From Aureobasidium sp. EXF-3400 (taxonomy: Eukaryota > Ascomycota > Dothideomycetes > Dothideales > Saccotheciaceae), in NCBI GenBank assembly GCA_024195585.1, contig SWBL01000198.1:1-64000 (forward strand): 64,000 nt of DNA. The letters run 5' to 3'. Below the pieces are notes generated by a model that searched no databases, had not been told where the DNA came from, and saw nothing but the letters and a program-made list of their open reading frames with translations. The position numbers and the translations under genes are program-made. Shown here one piece after another: positions 21,715 to 34,115 of this stretch (the stretch's first letter is position 1; the number at the start of each line of letters is the position of its first letter).

Positions 21715-22478
21715 CCTGGCTGTTGATGCAGGATGTGAGTCGCACAAGTATTTGTTGTTTTGGTTGGTGCTGACAGTTAGGACTATGGCGACAGCATCTG
21801 CAGATAGGAGAATTGTGAGATTATGAGGTCGATGAACACTCGCGACAGCAAAATTCTATCCACTCGTGCGGCTATAACAATTTATATTGCCAAGATATAG
21901 TCAAGAAATAGGTGCAGAAAAATAAAGATGCTTGGACACGGAGGATGCAAGGAACAAGGATGTCACCCGCGGGAGACGTTTAAATTGCGGGGCAATTAAT
22001 GATGAAATTGGCTGGCTGACATTGATACTTGCTGGCAACGTGCGTTAGAAGAGGATCGTCAAGAGCTGTGGTACAGATGCAGAAACATCCAGAGCTTTTG
22101 CTTCCGTTTGAATTAGAATAGGGATGTTCTGCATCGGTATTGAATGGGAAACTTGCACAAGAGGGTCCAGCGACTAGGTCTCAAATCCAGTGCCTTTCAG
22201 ACTTAGGTAGTCCCGATATCAAGGCGTCGTCAAGGCCACGAAACAACTCCGCCTCACCAATTTTCGAACAATGACCTGTACATAGGACTTGGTGGTGTAT
22301 TATAGGTATATATTCACACCGCAGGCACCGACAGATGGAGCAGTCAGTGCACGAGGAAATGAGACGGAGCCCCTGGTCATAGAGTGTTTGAAACCCTCCC
22401 ATATGCAGAATGAAAACGCCTGTGACAGAACGAATGGCATCAAAGAAACGAAAGATCGACAATGTTGGAGAGGCATGT
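21715..22478. other. Intergenic region between CorA-like gene and ypt7
   Basis: These 764 bp hold the CorA-like promoter and the ypt7 3' UTR. The stretch near 21890-22000 is AT-rich. There is no coding or RNA signal. Confidence 0.4.
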
Positions 22479-23457
22479 TTAGCAGGCGCAGCCATCGCGC
22501 TCGTTGTCGAGGTTGATGGGGATTGTCTCAGGGTAGTCTGCGTTGAAGTCACCGCTCTCTTCTTGAGCCAGAGCATTGCGAGCGATCACTGGCATGTGTT
22601 AGTTTTTGTCGGATGGTAAGACAAAAAGAGGAATTTGGTTACCTTCGAACGCCTGCTCAACGTTGATGGCCTCCTTGGCACTAGTCTCGAAGTATGGGAT
22701 GCCACCCTTGGACTGGCAGAATGCCATAGCGCGTTTCGATGAGACCTTTGTATCGTGGTTAGCTCGCTATCATGTCATACTCGAATCCTGGAAACGATAC
22801 CATGCGCTTGCTCTCCTCTACATCCACCTTGTTGCCGAGCACGACCTATTGGCTGTTAGTCTTGTCCTCGGTCGATTCGTCCTCGCGCAGGCACGGCTTA
22901 CGAAGGGGAAGCTCTCGGGGTCCATAGGGCTGGCTTGGATCAAGAACTCGTCTCTCCAGCTGTCAAGGGTGTCGAAACTCTTGGAGTTGTTGACATCGTA
23001 GACGAGCACGCAGCAGTCTGCACCACGGTAGAAAGCAACACCGAGCGATTGGAATCTCTCTTGACCAGCGGTATCCCAGAGCTAGCGAGAGCGTCAGATT
23101 TACTGAGATAGACAGTCTTGGTGAAGGAATGGTGTACGCACCTGCATGGTGACTAGTCGGTCGTCGACCAGAACCTCTTTTGTGAGGAAGTCTGCGCCAA
23201 TGGTGGCTTTGTAACTAGCGCTGAACTTCTTGTTGACCTGGGAGTAACACGTCCATCAGTCTCGTTGTTCCTTGCTCTTATTGTTCTTGCTCGGTATGGT
23301 CGACGGAGGGGTATCGTACGTATTGGTTCATCAAACTGGTCTTGCCGACACCGCTATCGCCGAGGATAATGACCTATTGGGTATTAGATTATCACGCGAC
23401 ACGAAACAACCAGTGTCACTGGGGAGATACCTTCAGGAGCTTCTTGCGCGAAGACAT
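22479..23457 (-). CDS. ypt7: Rab7-family GTPase Ypt7
   Basis: There are seven short exons (23457-23431, 23373-23320, 23237-23142, 23081-22902, 22845-22801, 22745-22643, 22588-22479), giving 204 residues. All guanine-nucleotide motifs are intact: [10 protein letters not shown] (P-loop), [14 protein letters not shown] (switch I), [13 protein letters not shown] (switch II), [15 protein letters not shown] (NKxD) and [16 protein letters not shown] (SAK). The effector region and the C-terminal CxC (ERDGCAC), a double geranylgeranylation site, match Rab7/Ypt7. This GTPase drives late endosome and vacuole fusion through HOPS and retromer. The high intron count with tiny first exons (27 and 54 nt) is usual for fungal Rab genes. 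Length agrees with the family (about 205 residues). Confidence 0.97.
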
Positions 23458-24108
23458 GTTGTGAGATGGGTCGCCTGGCGCGAGAGGAGTATGCTAGAGA
23501 TCGTCGTGCTTCGGCTTGAGTGCTGCGACGGGGAGTATTTGCGGACGGGATTCTGAGCAAACAAACGCGCGATTAAAGGCGGTGAGCGATCCGATAAGGT
23601 CTTGTTGTTTATCACAGGTTGAGTGCAGGTGGTCACGGCGGTCGAGGTCGACAAGCCCCAATGACGAGATGCCGCACGGGACCAAGCCGCTTTGTTTCTG
23701 GTACGACCCTGTCCCGTGATTCCATTTCACCTCACACTTGATTCTCGAGATCAGATACAACCTGAATCCATGTCCCTAGCTATCACTTGGTTCTAGACAT
23801 GTTTATACATATTCGTGATGACGACGTGGCAAATTTGCACACAGCGATGATGTAAAAGGTAAGTAGCATTGATGTGTGCTTGTATGCGTGCTGTGCATGT
23901 AGACTGGTAAAGCAAAATGAGAGACGACCAGCTCAAAATCATGTAAAAGGAACGCTCGCTTGCCCAAGAGATCTTGTGGATGTGTGGTTGAAAACAAAAC
24001 TCCCCTGGCCCAACATGTACTCCAAAATGCCCACCATGACTTATGCGATGAGGAAAAAGAAAAACAGAAAAACATACGAAATTGGTCAGATGACCGTGAG
24101 TGGTGAGC
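23458..24108. other. Intergenic region between ypt7 and the C6 factor gene
   Basis: These 651 bp hold the ypt7 promoter and the 3' UTR of the zinc-cluster gene. No gene or RNA was recognised. Confidence 0.4.
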
Positions 24109-26155
24109 TCAACGCTTCCTCTTCTTGTTCTTGTCAGGAAGGGCGGGTGCGAGGAACTCACCGGTACCGCCAGCAGCAGTAATCGGGATGGCATCGTAAG
24201 CGTCAAAACCAACGTCGGACTTCTTGACCGACACACCCATGTGGCGACCATAACGTCCTTTGCGACCGTTGCCCTCATCTTCGCTGACACAACCTTCGAT
24301 ACCAATACCGGCATCCTTGCAGCGTCCGCAAGGTCGTTGACGGTCGCAACCCTTCTTGCTCTTGCGACATCTCTGGCAACGAGGCTTGGTTGATAGATCC
24401 TCCTCATCGACGCCGAGTTGGTGCTGGAAGTTGATGGTGGAAGCAGTCGACGCCTTACGAGAGTGCGATGGAAGAGAAGCTGGGGACATGGGGACCTTGG
24501 TCGAAGAAGCGGTAGAGTTGGACTTTGGCTTGGACTTGACCGGGCCAGGAGCACGGCTCTTGGTAGATTTGGTAGAGCCGATGACAGAAGTGTCACGGGG
24601 CTTGCCGTTAGGCATACCCCTTGCCTTTGACATGGCGTGAGCGACGTGGACACCATTCTCGTCATATTCGGGAACGTCGCTGTCGACCTCAGAGTAGTCC
24701 TCCCCACTGGACTGAATACTGTCGGTGCTCGGGAGGACTGTCTCAATAACGCGTTGCTTCTTTCTGCGAGGCCCGGCGACGTGCGAGGAGGGCTGCGCAG
24801 GCTTGGGCACTTCGTCACTGACAAGGTCGCTTTCTTCACCAGCCGAAGAAGCAGCGTCTGCCTTGCCACTCAGGCCATCATCCATGGTAGAAGTCGAAGT
24901 ACGACCATGGGAAAAGTTTGAAGCGTCGCCAAGGCGCATGAGCTGCAGAGCAACATCCTCATCAGAGATGACACTTGCGTTGGTGGGCTCAGGAGTAGGC
25001 AGGATAGCCCCACCTCCAACAGATGAGCGAGGTTGGAAGGTTGGAACAGGACGACTGCGGAAGGTCGTGTTGTTGTATGGGGTCTGGATATTGCTATAGT
25101 ATCCGGTGTAGCTCTGAGGGGAAGGAAGAGGCTGCTGGTAGGTGACGTTGCGCTGGTTTGACCACGAGAAGGGAGAGGCAACAATGTCGCCATTAGCAGC
25201 AGGGCGTCTCTGAGGGGAGATGGAGGAAATGGAGTTTGCGGCTGGGACCTGAGGAGGCACGAAGAGAGGAAGTTCCTGGGAAAAGGTTAGACCAAACATG
25301 GGACCACAGCGGAGCCCTAGCGCATACCGAGCTGTCAAACTTAGCCCGCTTCCTTCTGCCACCCTCGACAATGTTCTCAACGCTAATCTCGGCGCTGGCA
25401 TGAGGTTCGATCCTGGAACGACGGCTGTGCGCGCCATCGCTGTCATAATCAGTGTCGCCAGCATACATGTCGTCATACAAGCTCTCCTTGTCCTTCGATC
25501 GGAAGCCACTGCGAGATTGCGGCTTGGACATGCTGCGATGGCTGCGGTTCGACTGAGGAGAAAGACTGCGGCCAGGGGCAGCGCGCGAAGCCGGACGGGA
25601 GTTGCGCGACGGCGGGCGCATGTCAATTGCAGCAGCCAACTTGGGCTTGCGAGGCGACGTCGTGGCCGAACGGATCTGGCTGGTAGCAGCTGCCACAGCT
25701 GGATCAGGAGCAGTCATACGTACGTATACAACCATGTTGTGCTCGAAGTTCTCAAAGGTTGCGATCAGGATGCGCCCTTCCTTGTCCTGGAAGCTGACAC
25801 CGGGACCTTCGTACAAGCCGTAGAAGTTGCGCACTGTTGTGATGATTGAATCGGTCGTATCATGAGGAGAGATCATGACACGCATAGGTAGACGAGCGCG
25901 GTGCTCACGGTTGTGACCCTCAGGAAGGAGCAGTTCAAAAGTGACATGCTTTTGCTGTTTTGCGCGCGAGGGACGAGGAGGGTCAGCATACGTCCTCGGG
26001 GCAGCATCAGCTGCACCGTCATACATATGGTCGTGGTATTGAGGTGTTTGCGACGGCAAAGAATGTCGAGTCAAGTGCTGACGGCTCGACGGTCTGCCCT
26101 CGCTGGCGGCAGTAGCCCGAGGTCCATCTCTTGCCAAGAGGTCACTGACGTCCAT
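24109..26155 (-). CDS. Transcription factor with C-terminal zinc cluster
   Basis: There are two exons (26155-25328 and 25275-24109), giving 664 residues. The start is MDVSDLLARDGPRATAASEG. Residues near 68-145 (KHVTFELLLPEGHNREHRAR, then TDSIITTVRNFYGLYEGPGV and RILIATFENFEHNMVVYVR) look like a folded beta-rich domain that I cannot name. Long Ser/Arg-rich disorder follows. The zinc cluster lies at the far C-terminus, about 576-605, starting CQRCRKSKKGCDRQRPC, with spacing CX2CX6CX5CX2CX9C. Most Zn2Cys6 factors carry this at the N-terminus, so the order is reversed, and the last spacing is slightly long. The basic residues between Cys2 and Cys3 and a KKRKR tail support DNA binding and nuclear entry. 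The architecture recalls the Aspergillus RfeD-type factors, but I am not certain. Target genes are unknown. Confidence 0.78.
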
Positions 26156-29029
26156 GATCGAGGCTTCTGATGGCTTTTGTGGGTTGTGTGGTTGTAGAAA
26201 GGACTCTTGCCGGTACTGGGAAAGAGGTGTGGGAGGATATCTGAGGTTCTTGGTGGTGACGTTGCCGTCGGCGCAACGGGAGTAGAGGGTCGTCGAGGAG
26301 CTGGAATAGCGATACAGTCAGCGCTCCATGTCTCGATTGGCCTTTTGTATGAGTGGAATGGAGGGGATGGTGCATCACGGGACTGGATAGCGGTGATGCG
26401 AAGACATTGATGGCGGTTGGGACTAGGCGAGCGCTGGGGAGCCGCCTCAAGAGGGTCAACGAACCGATTTCAGTTGAGCACTTTCAGCAAGCAACCGCTG
26501 TTGCTGCTATTCAGCCTTGGATCGAGAGACGCTGGCGATTCCTCGCAGACGTCTTGTCTACAGAATACTCGTTCGTGCTGTGTACGCTCGAGCGCTCACC
26601 CGAAGAGTGGTGGGCGGTGCTGGTGGTGAAGAGCCGGGATTGCAACGAGCAATGACCGCTGACTCGAAAGACAGGAGCGCAACAAGATGCGAATGGCAAA
26701 GATACGATGAGATGATAGAAGACAACCGGATCTGGGACAGAAGAAGAAGGTTGTAGAGGTGGGGGAAGTCGTCTTGCAGCGCAGAACGAAAGCTACTGGC
26801 TTGTCCCTCAGCCCAGGCGGAGAATCCGGCCCACTAACCACATCACGCCCCAATTCATCATGCGAAACACCTCTTGTTTCTCTTTTACAATTGGTATCGT
26901 TGCGATCGCATTCATCTCAGAATCCTGTATCAACTTGAATTCTGTCCAACAATGCCCATTTGGCTGCCCTGGCCTGACATCCGTTCCCTCAGCCGCATCC
27001 TATCTGCTTCCGACGTCAGGACACACCACCACTATCAATCCTGCCCTGTTGAGAGAGAGGCATATCTACCCAGTCTGCTCTGCACCTGCATAGCGTATCT
27101 CAACTGACTGCTTTGCATGCACAATGCTGCCTGTCTATACGTTCCTTCACAGCGCACCTCTGTGGGCGGCTTGTGGAAGCCAATGAGAGGCGTTGCGCTT
27201 GCCCACGTCTAGTTCCGCTGGTGCCATATAAGAGCGGTGTCTGACTCTTGCACTCTCGAATCGCCCTGTTCTATCATGTATGTCTGCCATCTTTGTCAAA
27301 CCGCGTGCCTGTGTCCGAGTCTGTCACCCAACTTGTGCTACGCAAGCGCATACCAGTATCCCCCAAACCGTGTATGCGCAGTGCATCCGTACACCGATAG
27401 AATGACCTCAAGGCCCATTTCATGTAAACGCGCATAGTACAAGCATATAGCGCTGCAGATCCGCTCGCGCTGACTGCCCTCCTCCCAACCTTTGATAACG
27501 CACCACCCATGACGAGCGTCGCTTCTTTGAACTGCTTTTCCCCCTCAAGCGCTAATCTGTGCAATCATTCCACTCAATTGTGAACGCCGAACTTCGTCGA
27601 TTCCTCTCGAATGCGACGGACCCGCCAAGCCATATGGAATGCTCACCGAAGCAATAATGTGTGGTCCGAGTTGCAATACGATCGAGCTAGCACCTCACCT
27701 TCAGGAAAGGCCTGTGGTAGATTACCTATAAAGGCTTCCAGGCAGACCGCCTACAATCGATGAGATTGAAACCTCCCTAGCGCGGCTGCATAAAACAATG
27801 ACAAGTGGGTGACGAGAACGACATTGCGCCTGGTGTCTTGTGCGTGGTTTGTGGGCTCAGCGGTGCGCGCAAGTCAATCATCACTACGGCTTTACCATGC
27901 CGATAAATGCCGCCGGAATGACGAGGCTGATCTGTTCCGCGGTCGAGGCGTTGTCTACAAGAACACATCCTTGTCATATTCGAATTGAGGTCGATACTCG
28001 CTCTGAATAGAGGAAGTCGAAGTCGCCTTGAACAGAGGTTGGGTTTGGAAGAGATCGTAAAGTCCAAGCGGTGAGATCGAGCCTGCTAGTAGTGTCGGTT
28101 TCAGATGCGCCGGCGCAAGCGTGCCGAGGTCGCAACTGTCAGAGAGATTGTCTCCAGCGCATGAGTCGCAATTTGCGCGACGGTTCTGCCAACATTTGGA
28201 CTGACAGTAGGTATCGACGGGAGAGCTCTCCTTTTCCCTTCCCGTGACGAGTGATGCTTTCAACCATCACACGACAGAAGGTTAACCTTACACTGACGCA
28301 TCTTTGTCGAGAAGCCTTGAATCTGACACACTCTCCAGCCATGATTCATTTCTGATTGGAGCTCGTGCATGATATTGAATCTCAAAAATTGTCTGTCGGG
28401 CGTGGGAAACCTACCTGTATTTCCATTATATCTGCCGTCGTCGGAATGGATCAAGGCGACCAAGGCCTACCTGCGAGTCACGTGCGATGGTGTTGGTTCG
28501 CGTGCCAGAAGTCGCAAAAGGAGGAACGCGTGATTTGCATATCCTCGTTGGTGGCTAGGGTTAGATATATAGCAGAAATATTCAAGCATATGACAAGATT
28601 TGACGTATTACAGTTGGATCGGAGATTCGATCGTTTGTGGATATATTCGAGGGGGAAATGCCATCTTGTACCTTTGGAGGACGACGTGGAGGAGGCCTTG
28701 TTTACATTGGACAGGGTTAGAGTTGACGCTAGCGGCTTGGCGAACCTGTTATGCAGCTCTTCTGTTTGTTGATGGAACCGTTTTGGATGTTTTGACATTC
28801 GGGCCCTCTAGCAATCTTATGTTAGAATCTCCCTCGACCATCGACTACCTTCTTACTTCGCCATGAGCCTGCGCTGAACTGCTGTCCTCTTTATTCTCCA
28901 GCTGTCTCCTCGTCCATACGCGTGCCAGCCCCCACGGCTTTCTCGCAGACTTTGAAGATTCGCCGGCGACGCGCTTCAGATTTGTCTCTACACCGAACAT
29001 TGCTCCCGCCTTGTCTCAGCTTGCCCATC
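26156..29029. other. 2.9-kb divergent intergenic region (C6 factor / cyclin B)
   Basis: This is the longest gene-free stretch in the window, lying between divergent start codons. All open frames are short, mutually overlapping and without family resemblance. CATATAAGAG near 27227 is TATA-like but has no gene after it. It probably contains two complex promoters and long leaders. Cell-cycle and regulator genes in filamentous fungi often have such leaders. Confidence 0.4.
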
Positions 29030-31012
29030 ATGGATGCAAAGGTAAGATTGATACTCGATTTGCTATGCATCTTCTCGCGCCTTCTATGTTTTTGTCTCAA
29101 GATGCAACCTTGCACTGCTTTGTTTGTTTGGCTGCAACGAATATGCTGCCTCCACCCTTGCATATCTCCAACACGTCCACTACACACGTGTATCCACATG
29201 CTATTTTCACCACGCGAAAATACATTCCTAGGACCTGCATTCACAAGCACCTTTTCACCCATGCTGACCATAAATAGCCCCAAAGACCCCAGCGCGCTTT
29301 GCGTATCCACGACGAAAACGCTCTTCCTTCGCACCCAGTCACAGCCAAAGGTACTCACCAGCGCAATAAGTCGTCCACCACCCTACCTACCCTGATGCAG
29401 AACGGTGCTGTGCGCGCTGGTGCCAAGCGTGCTGTCTTTGCCGACGTGAGCAACACCATCAGGACCGCTCCTGTGACAGACGATGGTGTGAAGACACATG
29501 ACAATGGCAAGGCAGCAGCCATTTACCTCGAGCCTCTCGTGGTCTCAAAGCCTGCTCAGAAGCCTCTCATTGTCAAGAACATCACTACCGCTATTGCACC
29601 TACCGCTGCCCTGCCCACTATCCGCAAAGTCCAAGCAAAGAAGAGTGTCACTGTCCTCGGAGACTCAGCAACATCCACTATCGACGAAACCACAGCTGGT
29701 GAGACAGAACCCTCATCTGAAGGCACTACCGACGAAGTCGAGACTCAACAACAAGTCTGCATCACCGACGACACCAAGGAAGACACTGCTGTTGGATCTG
29801 TCCAACCGCCGCAAGCTCTAAACCACCCAGAGGCAGTCATCCTGGATACCAACGCATTGGAACAATTCGCGCCTGAGGCCGAGGAGAAGGTCGTCCTGAG
29901 CCAGTCTTTGATCACTGTCAACGACGACGAATATGACGAGGAGTATGAAGAGGAGCTATATGAAGGAACCCAGACAGTGACGCGAGGTGGTGTTACAGAC
30001 AACACAACTGGTGGAGCAACGGTCGTGTTGTGCCCGAAGCATACTGCCAAGACCTTGAGGGAGATCGAGGAAGCCAGGCAGGTCGTCGAGAGCTCTCGTA
30101 CCCCCGAGGATATTGAGGATGACCAGTGGGATACATCAATGGTAGCCGAATATGGTGATGAGATCTTTGAGTACATGCGCACTCTCGAGGTATGTTGAGT
30201 CCCTATTGCTCGTCAGAATACGAGTTGCTAATACCGAACAGGAGCGCATGCGCCCGAATGCACACTATATGGATTACCAGAACGAATGTCAATGGTCGAT
30301 GCGATCCGTTCTCATGGACTGGATGATCCAGGTTCACACACGCTTCACCCTCTTGCCCGAGACTCTGTTCCTGGCTGTCAACTACATCGACCGTTTCCTC
30401 TCTTGCAAGGTCATCTCACTAGGCAAGCTGCAGCTCGTCGGCGCCACCGCCATCTTCCTTGCCGCAAAGTACGAGGAAGTCAATTGCCCATCGGTCCAGG
30501 AAGTTGTTTACATGGTTGATGGAGGCTACACCCAGGATGAGATCCTCAAGGCTGAGCGTTACATGCTCAGTATGCTCTCCTTTGAGCTCGGCTGGCCTGG
30601 TCCCATGAGTTTCCTGCGCCGCATCAGCAAGGCCGATGACTACGACCTCGAGACCAGAACCTTGGCAAAGTACTTCCTGGAAATCACCATCATGGACGAA
30701 CGCTTCGTTGGCTGCACGCCAAGTTTCCTGGCTGCAGGCGCCCACTGTCTTGCTCGCCTAATGTTGCGCAAGGGCGAGTGGACCCAGGCTCACGTCTACT
30801 ACTCCAACTACACCTATGCACAGATCCGTCAGCTCTTGGCTGTCATGGTCGAATGTTGCGAGGCACCTGATGTTCATCACAACGCTGTCTTCCTCAAGTA
30901 CCAGGACCGCCGTTTCAAGCGCGCGTCTCTCTTCGTCCAGACCGAGATGAAGAAGGGCTTCAAGCTTCCTGTCTACCAGCGTGCCTCTTCCATCGGTTAC
31001 AAAGGCTGGTGA
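29030..31012 (+). CDS. B-type cyclin (Clb/NimE-like)
   Basis: There are three exons (29030-29041, 29278-30189, 30242-31012), giving 564 residues. The first coding exon is 12 nt (MDAK). It joins, across a 236-nt intron with a CTGAC branch, to PQRPQRALRIHDENALPSHP. A destruction-box-like element RAVFADVSN near residue 60 marks it for APC/C. The N-terminal cyclin box begins about residue 309 (NAHYMDYQNECQWSMRSVLM, DWMIQVHTRFTLLPETLFLA, NYIDRFLSCKVISLGKLQLV, GATAIFLAAKYEEVNCPSVQ). The MRAIL-type hydrophobic patch reads MRSVLMDW. The C-terminal box follows (TRTLAKYFLEITIMDERFVG). B cyclins activate Cdk1 at G2/M. The acidic central region (DDEYDEEYEEELYEG) is unremarkable. Confidence 0.95.
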
Positions 31013-32191
31013 TGAATGCACACCAGGATCTTTGTGATCATGCAATTCTTATCTTTTGGCGTTCTCGGTTCGAAACGATACCCTCAAGGCCAGCTTGCCT
31101 TTCACAACTCTGATGTTAGCTGGCCTTTTTTTCTTTGCTCTGAAGCTCACAAATTCGATTGATTTGGTATAGCGACGAGCATGCTGACCCTTGCTGAACT
31201 CAGCCATCCCGGCTGAGTTTGTTTTGGAAGGCAATTTTTACCATGATGCCACGACGAAATGAGCACTTAATATTCCCATGTAGAACACGCAAGCCTACCA
31301 GCAGCGTTTCTACCCTTTTCTTTTCGGTTTCTGTCTTCTTTCATTCTGCTTTTCTTGCTTCTTTGGGCGATTTCTCTTCGTTGTTCATGCATACCGGGGA
31401 GATGTTTGGGATGGCAGCCATTGCTCGGAGTCCAGGAAAGCGCATTTGATGGAAGGACTAGTAGAAGCGGGGCTGCACCATCATGGTGTTCATAATGGTA
31501 GAGGCATGGAGCAAGCGACCTGGTAGTAGGTGCTTCGAGACAATACTCGGATCGAATGAAATCTGTCTGCCATTATTTTGTATATTTTGCTCGTCATGAC
31601 ATTGTGAACAGAAGTGTTGTATAGAGGAAGTTTGCTGCAACTCTCGTAGGCTTCGCAGGCTTCGCAGGCTTCATGGCTGTCAGCCACAAACAGCCCCGCA
31701 CCTGCTTGGCCCTGACAAGAAAGTTCCCTCACCAACTCTACCCTGCGGCCCCTACGAACCGAACGGACAAGATCAGCGTCTTGCATCAAATATTCTCCGA
31801 CGGCATCTATTTTGACGCAACCGAAAGATCAATGCTCATCATCAATCGTCGGACTTTCTTGTGGGAAGACATGTCTCACGTCCGCTGTGCCTGAGAGGGC
31901 GTGTCCGTCCGCTCCGCTTCGGCCTTCAAAACGCTGTGCTCGGTCTCCCAAACATTTCGGCTCCCCACCTCGACTTTCAACACTTCGGCCCTCGTGGTAT
32001 CGGGACTCTGGATAGAACAGCTGTTTCGAGTAATCGGCATAGTAGGATAGCGAAGGTAAGTGATACTTAATGGCTGGTAGGTCCACGGTCTGCTGGGTTC
32101 TATACTTTCCACATCACATCTATCCTCAACACTCGCTGCAACACCATCACACCAAACCTTCAACTCTATACCAGCTCTCAAATACAACATA
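31013..32191. other. Intergenic region between cyclin B and SDR gene
   Basis: This 1.2-kb region holds the cyclin 3' UTR and the SDR promoter. A 9-bp unit (GGCTTCGCA) occurs about three times near 31649-31672. No gene was recognised. Confidence 0.4.
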
Positions 32192-33203
32192 ATGTCTTCT
32201 CAAGGAGTTGTCACCGTTCCCACCGCCTCCCTTCACGGAAAGGTCGCACTCATCACCGGTGCTGGCCGTGGTATCGGTCGTGGCTGCGCCATTGAGCTCG
32301 GAAGACGTGGTGCCAGCGTCGTTGTCAACTACCAGAGCAGCAAGTCCTCCGCCGATGAGGTCGTGAGAGAAATTGAGGCCACCGGCAGCGGCGCCAAGGC
32401 CATCGCTATCCAGGCCGACGTCAGCAAGGTTTCCGAGATTGAGCGTTTGTTCCAGGAGACCAAGAAGCACTTTGGCAAGATTGACATTGTCATGTCCAAC
32501 AGCGGTACCGAGTCTTGGGACAAGACTGAGGAGATTACCGAGGAGAAGTACGACCACGTCTTCAACCTGAACGCCCGCGCCCAGTTCTTCGTTGGTCAGG
32601 CTGCATGGAAGCACCTTGAGGACAACGGTCGTTTGATCCTCATGTCCTCCATCGCTGCTGGTCTTCTTGGTGTCCGCGACCACGCCCTTTACAACGCCTC
32701 CAAGATGGCCGTTATTGGTATGATCAAGGCCTTCGCTACCGACTTCGGTAAGCGCGGTATCACCGTCAACGGTGTCGCCCCCGGTGGTATCAAGTCTGAC
32801 ATGTTCACCTCCAACGCATGGTAAGTTTCTTTCAGCTTTTACTCTCATATCGAGCAAACTCTTGAACACTGTCACTAACACGCTTGAATAGGCACTACAT
32901 CCCTGGGTATGTCAAATCGAGGATGAAAGCATCACAACTAGGCTGGCGATTATCTCAATCTGTCAAGCAAAGTTGCGATGTTTCAACCATTCACTCCTGT
33001 GAGAGAAAGCATGCTAACTTATTCTCAGCGGTACCCCCGACTGGCCCGCTGACAAGATCGAGAACCTCATGGCCGAGCACTGCCCTCTCGGTCGTTGCGC
33101 CGTCCCCGAGGATGTTGCCCGCGTGGTAGCTTTCCTTGCCAGTGGTGACGGCAGCTGGGTCAACGGCCAGGTCCTCACCATCTCCGGTGGTTCTTCCCAA
33201 TAA
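32192..33203 (+). CDS. Short-chain dehydrogenase/reductase, naphthol-reductase type
   Basis: There are three exons (32192-32820, 32892-32906, 33029-33203), giving 272 residues. The middle exon is only 15 nt (W/HYIP/G) and is needed to keep the frame. The cofactor loop GAGRGIGR (23-30), NSG at 103-105, and catalytic Ser 152/153, Tyr 167 and Lys 171 (ALYNASKMAV) are all present, as is VNGVAPGGIKSDMF after the active site. The latter, with HYIPG and the end GSWVNGQVLTISGGSSQ, resembles fungal tetra/trihydroxynaphthalene reductases and versicolorin reductase, which use NADPH in DHN-melanin or polyketide pathways. Length fits that group (about 265-285). It might instead be a general glucose/ketone SDR. 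No polyketide synthase lies in the window. It is a neighbour to the DHA1 carrier, P450 and GST. Confidence 0.82.
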
Positions 33204-33954
33204 ACGCACCTGGTGTGCTGTTTTGCATCAACATCTGATGTTATTGGGAGCGCGATATGGTTTTATGAGGCGTTTAATTCCCCCTTTTCTTTCTTACTCA
33301 TGTCATAGCATGGATGGTACAGGCATCTGAAACGACGATAGACGACAAAAAGTCATGGTAGATAATGCAGAGATAATTGAGCTGAAAACTTCTACCCATT
33401 CTGATACTCCCCCGTTCGATTGTTGCACAGTCTTGTGGCATGCTTCCCTTCTGTGCTTGGGACTAAAAGAGTCAGCTGCAGAAATGCATGATACTTTCAG
33501 AAACAGAGTGATATCCAAGGAGAGGGATAACCTTGAGGTGTCTCTTTGGCGGTCACCTCTGCTTGAGAAGTAGCTGTGTATATACGTGGTGTTGAATATC
33601 GCTGCTGTTTGCCGTGAAACAGAAACTATTGTGACTATGGCAGACAAGTCTGAGATAAAATAATCCTGAGATGACCAAGTCAAACTTGCTTCTGGTAACA
33701 CCCTGCTCTCGAACTATAACAGCCTCGTCGACAGCGACGATGAGTCCAACTCTACTATAACCATAGAATGATGCTACTAGAAGATATATCTACCCACGTG
33801 TCTGGTCTACAGTACACTCAGTGCGCTATATACAATTTTAGTCATCCCATCTGTGATTCCAAAAACTCCAGCCTAAATCTGCACGTATCATACCCGGATC
33901 ACGACTCAAGTCAATCCCTAGATGGGCATGACTTGTCATGCCCCGCCAACGACC
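33204..33954. other. Intergenic region before the tRNA-Ile locus
   Basis: These 751 bp of AT-richer sequence hold the presumed SDR 3' UTR. A perfect short palindrome GCATGACTTGTCATGC lies near 33925-33945, right beside the broken tRNA copy. No gene was seen. Confidence 0.35.
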
Positions 33955-34014
33955 GGCGTGCCGTGTATCAGAAGATATTAGCACCACGCTCTAACCAGCT
34001 GAGCGTAACCGACC
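33955..34014 (-). pseudogene. Truncated tRNA-Ile(AAT) copy
   Basis: Read from 34014 downward, this 60-nt segment repeats the first two thirds of the intact tRNA-Ile at 34116-34205 in inverted orientation: acceptor 5' strand, D arm, anticodon arm and even the intron. It has four differences (one inserted C in the D arm, T to C, and CA to TG in the intron). After ACGCC the match ends, so the variable loop, TPsiC arm with B box, and acceptor 3' strand are missing. It cannot fold as a tRNA and is presumed inactive. Confidence 0.85.
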
Positions 34015-34115
34015 TGCTCACAACCTCTGCTGTCTGCTCAAACATTCCAGTGGCCATCAGATCAGAATTTGATGAGAAATATGTGTTGATATTTTTGAGC
34101 CTACTTCATCAAACA

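Noticed and set aside
31649..31672. Three copies of a 9-bp unit GGCTTCGCA
   Set aside because: Too short and too few copies to call a meaningful repeat element.
32147..32881. Long minus-strand frame over the SDR
   Set aside because: It is the antisense shadow of a strongly codon-biased gene. The SDR motifs prove the plus strand.
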